Made by a program: the position numbers and the translations under genes
NCBI RefSeq assembly: GCF_003173595.1
Contig: NZ_QGNZ01000003.1
Span: forward strand, 558,001-622,000
Length of the DNA stretch: 64,000 bases
DNA from: Pedobacter yonginensis
Lineage (GTDB): Bacteria > Bacteroidota > Bacteroidia > Sphingobacteriales > Sphingobacteriaceae
Direction of reading: 5' to 3'
The notes under the pieces: model-generated
Told to the model about the DNA's origin: nothing
Database searches by the model: none
The model's input: only the letters and a program-made list of their open reading frames with translations
Part shown: one piece after another, positions 44,290-52,336 of the stretch
Layout of the letters: each line of letters begins with the position of its first letter
Position numbering within the stretch: position 1 is the stretch's first letter

Positions 44290-44970
44290 TTAAAAGAATA
44301 CCCCAAAGTTAAGGGCTAGATAATGATTTTTTACATTTCTATTTTTATCGGTTGTAATATTGGTAAAACCGTTGTTGAAAGTTAAGCCTGCAACAATACT
44401 GGTGTTCCCTGAAACATCAAATTCACCACCTCCGCCAATCACCAACCCTGCACGATAGAATTTTGTATAATCTGAGATATTCACACCATCTAGTTTAGTA
44501 GAACCGCTCACCGCATCTTGTTTGGCGCTAAGCATAAAAGAATTTGATAAGCCGAATTGGCCATAATACCGTTTACCATCAGCCTTGATTGTTTTTAACT
44601 TAATGGTTAAGGGCAGCTCCAAATACTGAATTTTATATTTTAAATCATAAGCCACCGGGATGTTCGGGTTGGCTGCATTGTCTAAACTTTTGATGTAAAC
44701 TGGGTCTGCTTCGGTGCTTTTGCCATTTATAGTGGTTACGGTTAATGCGGTAGAAAAGCTATAATTTGGCGCGAAATTAAAATCGCCAATTAGGCCATAA
44801 GAAAAGCCTAATGATACCCCATTGGTTTTTCCTTGCTCTGGTTTAATCCAGCCAATAGTTGGGGTTGCGGTTAAACCCAATCGGAAGCCGTAGTTGGTTA
44901 AGGGTGTGTTTTGTGCCCAAGCGCCAGAACTTAAAAAAGTTAAAATTAAAATGGTCGATATTTTTTTCAT
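44290..44970 (-). CDS. Outer membrane beta-barrel (porin family) protein
   Basis: 226 residues. Signal peptide ends at AWAQN (about residue 20). The rest is beta-barrel-like, with alternating hydrophobic residues, an N-terminal FRLGLTATPTIGWIKPE, LKYKIQYLELPLTIKLK (the segment typical of the OMP_b-brl_2 / PorT-like group) and a C-terminal strand ending FGVFF. It is 37 bp from nadE and divergent from gldB. PorT-type proteins take part in type IX secretion, but the resemblance here is only at the level of the general family. Confidence 0.8.
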   Translation of the reverse strand: MKKISTILILTFLSSGAWAQNTPLTNYGFRLGLTATPTIGWIKPEQGKTNGVSLGFSYGLIGDFNFAPNYSFSTALTVTTINGKSTEADPVYIKSLDNAANPNIPVAYDLKYKIQYLELPLTIKLKTIKADGKRYYGQFGLSNSFMLSAKQDAVSGSTKLDGVNISDYTKFYRAGLVIGGGGEFDVSGNTSIVAGLTFNNGFTNITTDKNRNVKNHYLALNFGVFF

Positions 44971-44996
44971 GCTTTATGTGATTATATTTGTTGTAC

Positions 44997-46031
44997 ATGA
45001 TGTATAACGTTAAACACAGCCAAATTTATCTATTTTTTCTTTTTGCCATCGTATTTATTTCGTGTAAGCAAAGCAATAGGCCCGATGTGAGCAATATCAA
45101 GCTAAACATTAAGATCGAAAGGTTTGATCAACAGCTTTATAAAGGAAAAGGTAAGGACATTTCACAAATCAATAATTTTCTCAGTAAAAACTACGGCTTG
45201 TTTTATGATGACTACATTCATAAAATGGTGGGTTCTCCAGAATATAGTAATGAAGAAATAATAGGAATTCTGTACCGGGATCAACCTTATACAGATTTAA
45301 TGAAAGAGGTTAACGCGGTCTATCCAGATTTAAAAAAACAAGAACAGGACTTAACAGAAACCTTCAAATACATCAAATACTATTATCCCAAAGCGCAGAT
45401 TCCAAAATTTATATCTTTTGTTTCAGGCTTTTCTTATCAAATGCCGGTTGGCGATGAGTATTTAGGCATAGGCCTAGATATGTTTTTAGGCAAGGATAGC
45501 AAGTTTTACCGCGCCATTGTTCAGAGCGTACCCCTCTACCTATCCCGACGTTTTACACCTGATTACATTGTACCCAGAGTTGCAGAAACCTACGCCCATG
45601 AAGAACTTTTTCCAGAACCAGATGAAAACCGAACCTTGTTATCAAAAATGGTTTTTCAAGGCAAAATTTTATACTTTTTAGATCAGGTTTTGCCGGAAAG
45701 CACTGCAGATTCGATCAAAATAGGTTACACCACAAAACAACTGGATTGGGCTCAAACTTATGAAGGCGATATTTGGGCTTATTTCTTGGAAAATAATGCT
45801 TTATATGAAACCGATTATCAAAAAATTCAAGTGTATTTGGCAGAAGGGCCTTTTACACCTGGCTTAGGTGAAGATCGAAATTCTGCACCAAAGTTGGGCG
45901 TTTACATGGGTTGGAAAATTGTAAAGAAATATATGGAAAGCCATCCAGAAGTTACATTACAGCAATTAATGACGGAGAATGACGCCCAAAAGATTTTAAA
46001 TCAATCGAAATATAAACCCAAACAAAAATAG
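44997..46031 (+). CDS. gldB: Gliding motility lipoprotein GldB
   Basis: About 345 residues from ATG 44997 or 45000 (the frame opens upstream only from a TTG). Lipobox FISC near residue 23. Diagnostic GldB blocks: IERFDQQLYKG, FLSKNYGLFYDDYI, YYYPKAQIPKFISFVSGFSY, GIGLDMFLGKDSKFY and TPGLGEDRNSAPKLGVYMGW. GldB is needed for gliding in Flavobacterium, yet homologues are also kept in non-gliding Bacteroidota, where its role is less clear. gldC does not follow here. Lipidated by enzymes encoded at 39-41 kb. Confidence 0.92.
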   Translation: MMYNVKHSQIYLFFLFAIVFISCKQSNRPDVSNIKLNIKIERFDQQLYKGKGKDISQINNFLSKNYGLFYDDYIHKMVGSPEYSNEEIIGILYRDQPYTDLMKEVNAVYPDLKKQEQDLTETFKYIKYYYPKAQIPKFISFVSGFSYQMPVGDEYLGIGLDMFLGKDSKFYRAIVQSVPLYLSRRFTPDYIVPRVAETYAHEELFPEPDENRTLLSKMVFQGKILYFLDQVLPESTADSIKIGYTTKQLDWAQTYEGDIWAYFLENNALYETDYQKIQVYLAEGPFTPGLGEDRNSAPKLGVYMGWKIVKKYMESHPEVTLQQLMTENDAQKILNQSKYKPKQK

Positions 46032-46128
46032 TTTGGCATTAATTGTGACTTGTTTCTATCTTGGAGACAAAACAAAATTAGCGCCTAACAGCGCTAAAAA
46101 CTAACAGCTAAATCTCAGATTTATATAA

Positions 46129-46899
46129 ATGAAAGTTGGCATCGTATTATCAGGCGGAGGAATTAGGGGAATAGCGCACTTAGGCGTTCTTAAAGCGTTT
46201 AGCAATTTGGGCATCACTTTTAGCCACATCAGCGGCACAAGCGCTGGCGCAATTGCGGGTGCATTTTTTGCTGCTGGCATCGATCCGGAAGAAGGCTTGA
46301 ATATTTTCTTAAAAACTAAACTTTGGCGATTTGTTCGACCGGCAGTTGGCTCACTCGGACTCATTAACATTGAAAATACCGCACTGATACTAAAGGAATA
46401 TTTCCCAGAAGATACTATTGAAAAACTAAAAATCCCCCTTACAATTGCAGCCGTTAATTTTAGCGAAGGCCGATTAGTCTATTTTACTAGAGGGCCTTTA
46501 ATTAGAGCCATACATGCCTCTAGCTGCATACCAGGCATCTTTAAGCCCATTATGATTGATGGGCAAATGTACGTAGATGGTGGAATCTTGAACAATTTCC
46601 CTGTTGAACCATTAATGAATGAATGCGACTTTATTATTGGCTCATCCTGTAATCATTTAAAGCCTGTTGATAAAATTACGGGCATCACCAATTTGATGGG
46701 CAGAGCAGGTATTATGTCTATCAACCACGATATGGAGCGCAAAGCCAAATTCTGTAATGTTATGATTGAGCCAAAAGGACTAGGTGCGATAAGTACTTTT
46801 GATATGAAACGTGCCGAAGATATTTATTGGCTCGCACACGAAGAGGCACTGAATGTAATCAAGAATAGTCCAACCATAAGAACGCTGATAACGAAGTGA
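46129..46899 (+). CDS. Patatin-like phospholipase
   Basis: 256 residues, cytoplasmic, of the RssA-like group. It has the oxyanion motif SGGGIRGIAHLGVL, the nucleophile GTSAG (Ser about residue 42) and the catalytic Asp in YVDGGILNNFP, giving the patatin Ser-Asp dyad. Expected to hydrolyse acyl chains from phospholipids. A hairpin TTAGCGC-CTAACA-GCGCTAA is present at 46078-46097, before the gene. Substrate unknown. Confidence 0.92.
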   Translation: MKVGIVLSGGGIRGIAHLGVLKAFSNLGITFSHISGTSAGAIAGAFFAAGIDPEEGLNIFLKTKLWRFVRPAVGSLGLINIENTALILKEYFPEDTIEKLKIPLTIAAVNFSEGRLVYFTRGPLIRAIHASSCIPGIFKPIMIDGQMYVDGGILNNFPVEPLMNECDFIIGSSCNHLKPVDKITGITNLMGRAGIMSINHDMERKAKFCNVMIEPKGLGAISTFDMKRAEDIYWLAHEEALNVIKNSPTIRTLITK

Positions 46900-46928
46900 G
46901 TTTTGGATTAGAATTATAAAAAACTGCT

Positions 46929-47645
46929 CTAGGTGGTTAATCTCACTAATTTCTCTCCTTCTAACACAGGAATTGATTTACAGATGTTTAGCTGTAAGCA
47001 AAACTGAACATCTTCTTCTATATTCAGTTCGGCGAGGCGGTGGCTGTGCGATGATTTATGAAGGTATTTTCGTAAATCGTTTTTAGCCAACGCATATAAA
47101 TCTTGTGCAGCAACGCTAGAATCGTCAAAATGCGCAAAGCTCGTACGCAAGTTTTCTACAACTGCCCCTGCAAATAAGGTATCTTCTAAATTAAACTGAT
47201 CTTTCCAACCTGCGCATAAAAGCAATACATTTTTATTTTGTGCTTTTAAATATTCGCACAGCGAATCCAGATTTAGGAATGAACCAATTACAACTTGATA
47301 AGCATGCTTACGGGCCAAATGAAGCGCCTTTGTTCCATTTGTTGTGGTGAGCACAATGGTTTTACCACCTACTTTTTCTTTGGTGTAAGAAAAAGGCGAA
47401 TTACCGAAATCATAACCCGAAACAACTTCTCCATTCCGTTCTGCTGCCAATAGGAAGCCCTGATTGGCATAACTCAAACAATCTTCAACTTGAGCAACCG
47501 GGATGATGGCCTCTGCCCCATTATCTATACCGTAAGTTATGGATGATGTGGCCCTCAACACATCGATAACCACGACAATACTCTCTGTAATATCGTATAA
47601 ATGAATTAATGCCGGCGTTAAACAAACTTCTATTCTTTTGGACAT
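46929..47645 (-). CDS. comB: 2-phosphosulfolactate phosphatase (ComB family)
   Basis: 238 residues. The family dephosphorylates 2-phosphosulfolactate in coenzyme M synthesis in archaea; in Bacteroidota without coenzyme M it is thought to belong to sulfonate or sulfonolipid-related metabolism, but this is not established. Conserved segments VVVIDVLRATSSITYGIDNG, LTTTNGTKALH and LLLCAGWKDQFNLEDTLFAG. The gene lies downstream of gcvT on the same strand, separated by a large heptanucleotide hairpin. Confidence 0.87.
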   Translation of the reverse strand: MSKRIEVCLTPALIHLYDITESIVVVIDVLRATSSITYGIDNGAEAIIPVAQVEDCLSYANQGFLLAAERNGEVVSGYDFGNSPFSYTKEKVGGKTIVLTTTNGTKALHLARKHAYQVVIGSFLNLDSLCEYLKAQNKNVLLLCAGWKDQFNLEDTLFAGAVVENLRTSFAHFDDSSVAAQDLYALAKNDLRKYLHKSSHSHRLAELNIEEDVQFCLQLNICKSIPVLEGEKLVRLTT

Positions 47646-47676
47646 TTATTTAGTTTTTTTTCGGAACCTGTGAAAT

Positions 47677-47760
47677 GAGATTGGAGTTCTGAGATGTGAG
47701 ACTTGAGATCGGAGACTTGAGATTGGAGATGTGAGAATTGAGATGGGCGACTTGAGACTT
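47677..47760. repeat. Heptanucleotide array, GAGAnnn type, 12 units in register
   Basis: GAGATTG, GAGTTCT, GAGATGT, GAGACTT, GAGATCG, GAGACTT, GAGATTG, GAGATGT, GAGAATT, GAGATGG, GCGACTT, GAGACTT: exactly 84 bp without a slip. It is the left arm of an imperfect inverted repeat with 47814-47918. Loop of about 53 bp. Confidence 0.95.
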
Positions 47761-47813
47761 GCAAGTGCAAAAGATTAGCATAAAAAAGCGATTGGCTCAA
47801 CCGCTTAACTTCG

Positions 47814-47918
47814 TCTCACGTCTATCTTCTCAAATCTATCCTCTCACATCTCATGTCTATCGTCCCATATCTCCTGTCTATCCTCTCATATCCCCTGTCT
47901 ATCCGCTCACATCTCAAA
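47814..47918. repeat. Heptanucleotide array, complementary orientation, 15 units in register
   Basis: TCTCACG, TCTATCT, TCTCAAA, TCTATCC, TCTCACA, TCTCATG, TCTATCG, TCCCATA, TCTCCTG, TCTATCC, TCTCATA, TCCCCTG, TCTATCC, GCTCACA, TCTCAAA: exactly 105 bp. It ends three bases before the gcvT stop codon. With the left arm it could form a long imperfect hairpin in the gcvT-comB transcript. Confidence 0.95.
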
Positions 47919-47920
47919 TT

Positions 47921-49000
47921 CTACTTATAAAATGGAAACTTAACAATCTTTGCCTTAATTGGGGTGTTACGGATTAAGATAAAAATTTCAGTTCCTTCTT
48001 TAGAAAAATCTTTGGCCACGTAGCCCATCCCAATAGCTTTCTGTAGGGAAGGAGCTTGGGTACCAGAAGTTACCTTTCCGATGATGTTTCCTTCTGCATC
48101 GGCAATTTCATAATCATGGCGAGGAATGCCTCTATCAATCATTTCAAAGCCAACCAATTTTTTCTGGATTCCAGCTTCTTTTTGAGCTTGCAATGCCGAG
48201 GAGTTTGTAAAAGGCTTGGTAAACTTTGTAATCCAGCCCAAGCCTGCTTCTATCGGAGAGGTAGTATCATCAATATCATTTCCATACAAACAGAAACCCA
48301 TTTCTAAACGTAACGTATCTCTCGCCCCTAAGCCAATTGGCTTAATATTATAAGCTTTACCAGCTTCAAAAATGGCAGCCCAAATTTGACCTGCATGTTC
48401 ATTATCAAAATAAATCTCAAAACCACCAGCACCCGTGTAACCTGTTGCTGAAATGATCACATTATCAACACCCGCAAAGGTACCTTTAACGAAAGTGTAA
48501 TATTCCATCGATGCCAAATCAACATCTGTTAAGGTTTGCAAGGCATCTGCTGCTTTAGGGCCTTGAATGGCTAAAAGGGATGTTTTATCAGAAATATTGT
48601 GCATCTCTACACCCTTATCATTAAACTGACTAATCCAATTCCAATCTTTTTCTATGTTTGATGCATTTACAACCAACATATAGGCTTTTTCATTAATCCG
48701 ATATACCAAAAGGTCATCAACAATGCCACCGTCTTGATTTGGCAAGCAAGAGTATTGCACTTTTCCATCATACAGCTTTGAAGCATCGTTACTGGTTACA
48801 CGCTGAATTAGATCTAAAGCATTTTCGCCCTTCAAAATAAATTCGCCCATGTGGCTCACATCAAAAACACCAACACCATTACGAACTGTTGCATGTTCTG
48901 CGTTTATACCTTCGTAAGTTACAGGCATATTATAGCCTGCAAATGGAACCATTTTAGCGCCTAAAGCGATGTGTTTATTCGTTAATGCTGTGTTTTTCAT
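47921..49000 (-). CDS. gcvT: Aminomethyltransferase, glycine cleavage system T protein
   Basis: Transfers the methylene group from aminomethyl-lipoyl-H protein to tetrahydrofolate and releases ammonia. 359 residues from ATG 49000, preceded by AAGG at ribosome-binding distance; upstream only a TTG opens the frame. N-terminal landmarks [19 protein letters not shown] and [11 protein letters not shown], folate-binding segments ([23 protein letters not shown]) and the C-terminal barrel ([16 protein letters not shown]) are present. gcvH and gcvP are not in the window; the E3 partner lpdA is. Confidence 0.95.
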   Translation of the reverse strand: MKNTALTNKHIALGAKMVPFAGYNMPVTYEGINAEHATVRNGVGVFDVSHMGEFILKGENALDLIQRVTSNDASKLYDGKVQYSCLPNQDGGIVDDLLVYRINEKAYMLVVNASNIEKDWNWISQFNDKGVEMHNISDKTSLLAIQGPKAADALQTLTDVDLASMEYYTFVKGTFAGVDNVIISATGYTGAGGFEIYFDNEHAGQIWAAIFEAGKAYNIKPIGLGARDTLRLEMGFCLYGNDIDDTTSPIEAGLGWITKFTKPFTNSSALQAQKEAGIQKKLVGFEMIDRGIPRHDYEIADAEGNIIGKVTSGTQAPSLQKAIGMGYVAKDFSKEGTEIFILIRNTPIKAKIVKFPFYK

Positions 49001-49129
49001 CCTTGTTTTTCTTGCGGGCAAAAGTACTAAGAAAAAGGTAATTTTCGGTCTAAATTTATCAGCGAGAGAACTCTTAAAGGCGAAAAGTTGAGAAATATTC
49101 GATTATATTTTTATTAAGATAAAATCTAA

Positions 49130-49275
49130 ATGAAAAACAGTGCATTCCTCCTTTTAATAGCTTTTGTTTTTGAGGGCAAAGGCAACATTAGCCCAATCTA
49201 GAATTTCTGCTAAAGATTTGCAATTCTTAACTGGCCATTGGAAGGGAAATTTAACCTGTTTAGATTATAAACCGC
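49130..49275 (+). pseudogene. 5' fragment of a secreted-protein gene, frameshifted and truncated
   Basis: An ATG at 49130 starts a signal-peptide-like reading (MKNSAFLLLIAFVF) that runs into TAG at 49199. A shift of frame near 49170 restores a sensible continuation: AKATLAQSRISAKDLQF and then LTGHWKGNLTCLDYKP, so leader and mature start are split by an indel. The homology breaks off at about 49272, where the glycosyltransferase 3' end begins on the other strand. It resembles exported proteins beginning with a LTGxWKGxLTYLDY motif. It is a remnant and cannot encode a full protein. Confidence 0.7.
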
Positions 49276-49277
49276 GA

Positions 49278-50480
49278 TTAAGCGCTCACCAAGCCCTCGT
49301 AAATTTCCAGCATTTTAGCTGTAATTAACTGAATACCGTGATCTTTTTCCACCGTTACTCTGGCGTTATCGCCAATTTCCATCCATTTTTTAGGGTTGAT
49401 GATACATTGTAAAATTGATCGGTAAAACTCATCTGCAGAATTTGCGATTAAGATATCGTGGCCATGCTTACAATTAATTCCCTCTGCGGCGGTTGTTGTG
49501 GCAATAATGCATTTTTTCATCGCCATGCCCTCAATTATTTTTACCCTCATTCCCGTTCCCGAAATTAAAGGAACAATCATGATGGCCTTAGAATTCATAA
49601 ATTCAATCGCATCAAAAACCTCGCCCTCTACAATTAAGTTATCAGAATCATAATCGAAGAAATGCCGTTGCATGTGCTTGCCAGCAATGTAAAATCTTAA
49701 ATCCTTATTTAATTTTTCAATATCTGGCCAAATATCATCTAGAAACCACTCCAAACCTTCTTGGTTTGGTCGCCAATCCATTGCACCCAAATGGAAAAGC
49801 GTTGGAAAACTGGTTTTACTCTTATCCACTTTATACCTATCCAAATCGATCGCCACGGGAAAAACAGACATCGGTATTTCGCAACCGAACCTTAAAATGC
49901 TTTGCCGATCGGGTTCGCTTATGGCAAAAATTTGGTGGAATCGATTAATCTGATCGGTTTCATAAGCCTTCAATCGCTGCGCTAGAAAAGCCAAATACTT
50001 TCTTCGGATGAGGAAACTCTCCGAGTGAGAAAGTCGCTCCCATAGGGTAAATTCGATATTATGCGCTCGGTAAATGAGCTTTGCATTACTATTTTCTTTA
50101 ACCACGTCCAGATAAGGAACCACAAATAAACCCTCAAATTGAATAACATCGAAAACATTTTCACGTAATATATTTTCCAATTGGCGGGCCGCTTCTTCGC
50201 TGTAATACCTTGAAACGTTGTAAGATTGGTTGGTGAAAATATTAAAAAACGCCGACCAAACATTTACACTGGTATCGAGTTCATAACTGTGAAAATTGAT
50301 TTTTTCGAATACTGGATCGTAAATGTCTTCTCTATCTATCCTGCCTTTTATCGGGTTCAAGCTGAACAAAGTAATGTCTGCACCAAGCTGAAGCAAGCCT
50401 TTCATGGTATTGTAAACCACAATTGGATAACCACTATTTGGCGGAAAGGGAACCCGCTTAGTAATGAATAGTATTTTCAC
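49278..50480 (-). CDS. Glycosyltransferase family 1/4-type
   Basis: About 400 residues starting at a GTG (50480), giving MKILFITKRVPFPPNSGYP, a typical opening of GT-B enzymes; the frame extends six codons to a TTG at 50498. N-terminal acceptor domain to about 200 and C-terminal Glyco_trans_1_4 domain from about 215 (LFHLGAMDWRPNQEGLEWFL, LIVEGEVFDAIEF, VPLISGTGMRVKIIEGMAMKK with the nucleotide-sugar Glu). Expected to build an exopolysaccharide or cell-surface glycan. A perfect 12-bp palindrome covers the start codon. It is downstream of rnhB on the same strand. Confidence 0.87.
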   Translation of the reverse strand: MKILFITKRVPFPPNSGYPIVVYNTMKGLLQLGADITLFSLNPIKGRIDREDIYDPVFEKINFHSYELDTSVNVWSAFFNIFTNQSYNVSRYYSEEAARQLENILRENVFDVIQFEGLFVVPYLDVVKENSNAKLIYRAHNIEFTLWERLSHSESFLIRRKYLAFLAQRLKAYETDQINRFHQIFAISEPDRQSILRFGCEIPMSVFPVAIDLDRYKVDKSKTSFPTLFHLGAMDWRPNQEGLEWFLDDIWPDIEKLNKDLRFYIAGKHMQRHFFDYDSDNLIVEGEVFDAIEFMNSKAIMIVPLISGTGMRVKIIEGMAMKKCIIATTTAAEGINCKHGHDILIANSADEFYRSILQCIINPKKWMEIGDNARVTVEKDHGIQLITAKMLEIYEGLVSA

Positions 50481-50496
50481 AATGTTGTGAAAATAC
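50471..50496. promoter_or_regulatory. Perfect 26-bp palindrome over the glycosyltransferase start codon
   Basis: Arms GTATTTTCACAA (50471-50482) and TTGTGAAAATAC (50485-50496) with a TG spacer. The GTG start codon (minus strand 50480-50478) lies inside one arm. In RNA it would fold into a 12-bp stem hiding the start; as DNA it is a symmetric protein site. Confidence 0.6.
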
Positions 50497-50514
50497 AAAA
50501 ATTTAGGCTTTTAT

Positions 50515-51111
50515 TTAAAACAATTCGAGTTGAGGATCGCGTACGTTGAAAGTTTTGCGATGAAAAGGCGATAATCCAATTTCCATTACGGCCTTACGAT
50601 GCGCAATTGTTGGATAGCCTTTATTTTGTTGCCAATTATACTGCGGAAATTCTACATGGAGATTCGTCATGTATTCATCACGGTGTGTTTTGGCCAAAAT
50701 AGATGCTGCGGCAATATTCAGGTATTTTCCATCCCCTTTTATAATGCAACTATGCGGAATTGCCGGGAATGCTTTAAATCGGTTGCCGTCAATAACTAAG
50801 TATTGAGGTTGGGTATGCAATTTTTCAATGGCTCGGTGCATAGCCAAAAAAGAGGCATTCAGAATGTTAATTTGATCGATTTCTTCATGATCGCAAGAAG
50901 CAACTGCCCAAGCCAGGGCTTGTGTTTCTATAATTGGCCGTAACTCTTCTCGCTGCTGGTGGCTCAGTTGTTTTGAATCGTTTAAACCTTCAAAATTAAA
51001 ATCTTTAGGCAAAATTACAGCAGCCGCAAAAACAGGCCCAGCAAGGCAACCTCTTCCCGCTTCATCACAGCCAGCTTCTAAAAATTCTTGTTGATAACAG
51101 TTTAATAACAT
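50515..51111 (-). CDS. rnhB: Ribonuclease HII
   Basis: Cleaves RNA in RNA-DNA hybrids, including single ribonucleotides. 198 residues from the ATG at 51111. The metal-binding signature [20 protein letters not shown], with the Asp-Glu pair, and the following [10 protein letters not shown] (third acidic residue) and [13 protein letters not shown] are present. It precedes the glycosyltransferase by 35 bp and probably shares its transcript. Confidence 0.95.
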   Translation of the reverse strand: MLLNCYQQEFLEAGCDEAGRGCLAGPVFAAAVILPKDFNFEGLNDSKQLSHQQREELRPIIETQALAWAVASCDHEEIDQINILNASFLAMHRAIEKLHTQPQYLVIDGNRFKAFPAIPHSCIIKGDGKYLNIAAASILAKTHRDEYMTNLHVEFPQYNWQQNKGYPTIAHRKAVMEIGLSPFHRKTFNVRDPQLELF

Positions 51112-51193
51112 CAGCACAAATTTAAATATATATTTGACTTAGTTGAATAGTAAATCGGCAAATTGGTGGATTAGTTAATTGTTAAGAAGGCTA

Positions 51194-52336
51194 TTAAACC
51201 GTAACATTCTGTCCTTTAACATCAAAGGCATCTCGTAAACCGATGGCCAAAACATTAAATGCATAAACCGTAAGCATAATGGCTAAGCCAGGTAAAACGG
51301 CAAGGTAGGCCGCATCCATAATAATGTAACCATAGTGCTCCTTAATCATACTGCCCCAACTTGGCATAGGCGGTTGGGCCCCAAAGCCAAGAAAACTCAA
51401 GCCCGTTTCAAGCAAAATTGCCGACGCAAAATTTGAAGAGGCCACCACCAATATTGGCCCTGCTATATTTGGCAATATGTGTTTAATGATGGTTCTGCTT
51501 GTACTGAAACCCAAAGCTCTTGCGGCTTCTACAAATTCTACTTCTTTTAAGGCCATTACCTGCCCCCTTACCAATCTGGCTACATCAACCCATGTAGATA
51601 AACCGACAGCAATAAAGATTTGCCAAAAGCCCTTTCCAAGCGCGAAAGAGATGGCGATAACCAAAAGCAACGAAGGTAAGGACCACACTACGTTCATAAA
51701 CCAACTGATTGCGGCATCTACCCGTCCGCCAAAGTAACCCGCAATTGCGCCCAAGCTTACCCCAATGAATAATGAAATGAGCACCGCCATTAAACCAACG
51801 GATAGAGAAACTCTGATACCTAAAATCAAACGGCTCAACAAATCTCTGCCGTATATATCAGTTCCTAACAGAAAGGTTTGCGAATAAATATTGTTCTTTT
51901 CAAAAATGTCTTTTTGTGTTTCAGATTTCGATGGCAATACGCAACTCGGACAAAGTTCTTTAAGTTCGTACTTACTTTCTTCGGCCTTCTCGTCTTCACC
52001 AATATATTCCGTAACCAGAACACGATTGTTTTCAAGTTTGTATGAAGTAATTGGAACACTTTTAAAGTTGGGTTTCTGCCCGTTGAGCATCCGCTCAAAG
52101 AAACCTACCTTTTTGATATGATCGTAGCGTTCAATAATCAGAAACTTAAACTTTGCACCTGGTTTCAACTTCGCAATTTGAACGCGTTGAACGTTTGCAT
52201 TTGGAGAATCATCAGGCATAATTAAATAGCCCAAAACCCCCATTAGCATCAATAGCAAAATAAATATGAGGCCACCAAAAGCAAATTTATTGCGCTTAAA
52301 CTTTAACCAAACCTTTTTAGATGGGCTATTATCCAT
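51194..52336 (-). CDS. ABC transporter permease, OppC/DppC type, with periplasmic insertion
   Basis: 380 residues, against about 300 for usual DppC/OppC. TM1 at about 18-38 is followed by a ~110-residue soluble segment (VQRVQIAKLKPGAKFKFLII; CPSCVLPSKSETQKD) before the permease core LGTDIYGRDLLSRLILGIRV, which is the family signature. The core has about five segments and the EAA loop (VEAARALGFSTSRTIIKHI). No partner permease, ATPase or solute-binding protein lies nearby. Its ATG overlaps the stop of the upstream glycosyltransferase by one base (TAATG), indicating translational coupling. Confidence 0.88.
   Translation of the reverse strand: MDNSPSKKVWLKFKRNKFAFGGLIFILLLMLMGVLGYLIMPDDSPNANVQRVQIAKLKPGAKFKFLIIERYDHIKKVGFFERMLNGQKPNFKSVPITSYKLENNRVLVTEYIGEDEKAEESKYELKELCPSCVLPSKSETQKDIFEKNNIYSQTFLLGTDIYGRDLLSRLILGIRVSLSVGLMAVLISLFIGVSLGAIAGYFGGRVDAAISWFMNVVWSLPSLLLVIAISFALGKGFWQIFIAVGLSTWVDVARLVRGQVMALKEVEFVEAARALGFSTSRTIIKHILPNIAGPILVVASSNFASAILLETGLSFLGFGAQPPMPSWGSMIKEHYGYIIMDAAYLAVLPGLAIMLTVYAFNVLAIGLRDAFDVKGQNVTV

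Noticed and set aside
46078..46097. Hairpin TTAGCGC-CTAACA-GCGCTAA as a terminator of gldB
   Set aside because: No T run follows on the plus strand, so termination cannot be supported; it may be another repeat remnant.
51121..51190. Further heptamer array (TTGAATAG..GGTGGATTAG) upstream of rnhB's neighbour
   Set aside because: Units cannot be aligned in register for more than two or three steps.
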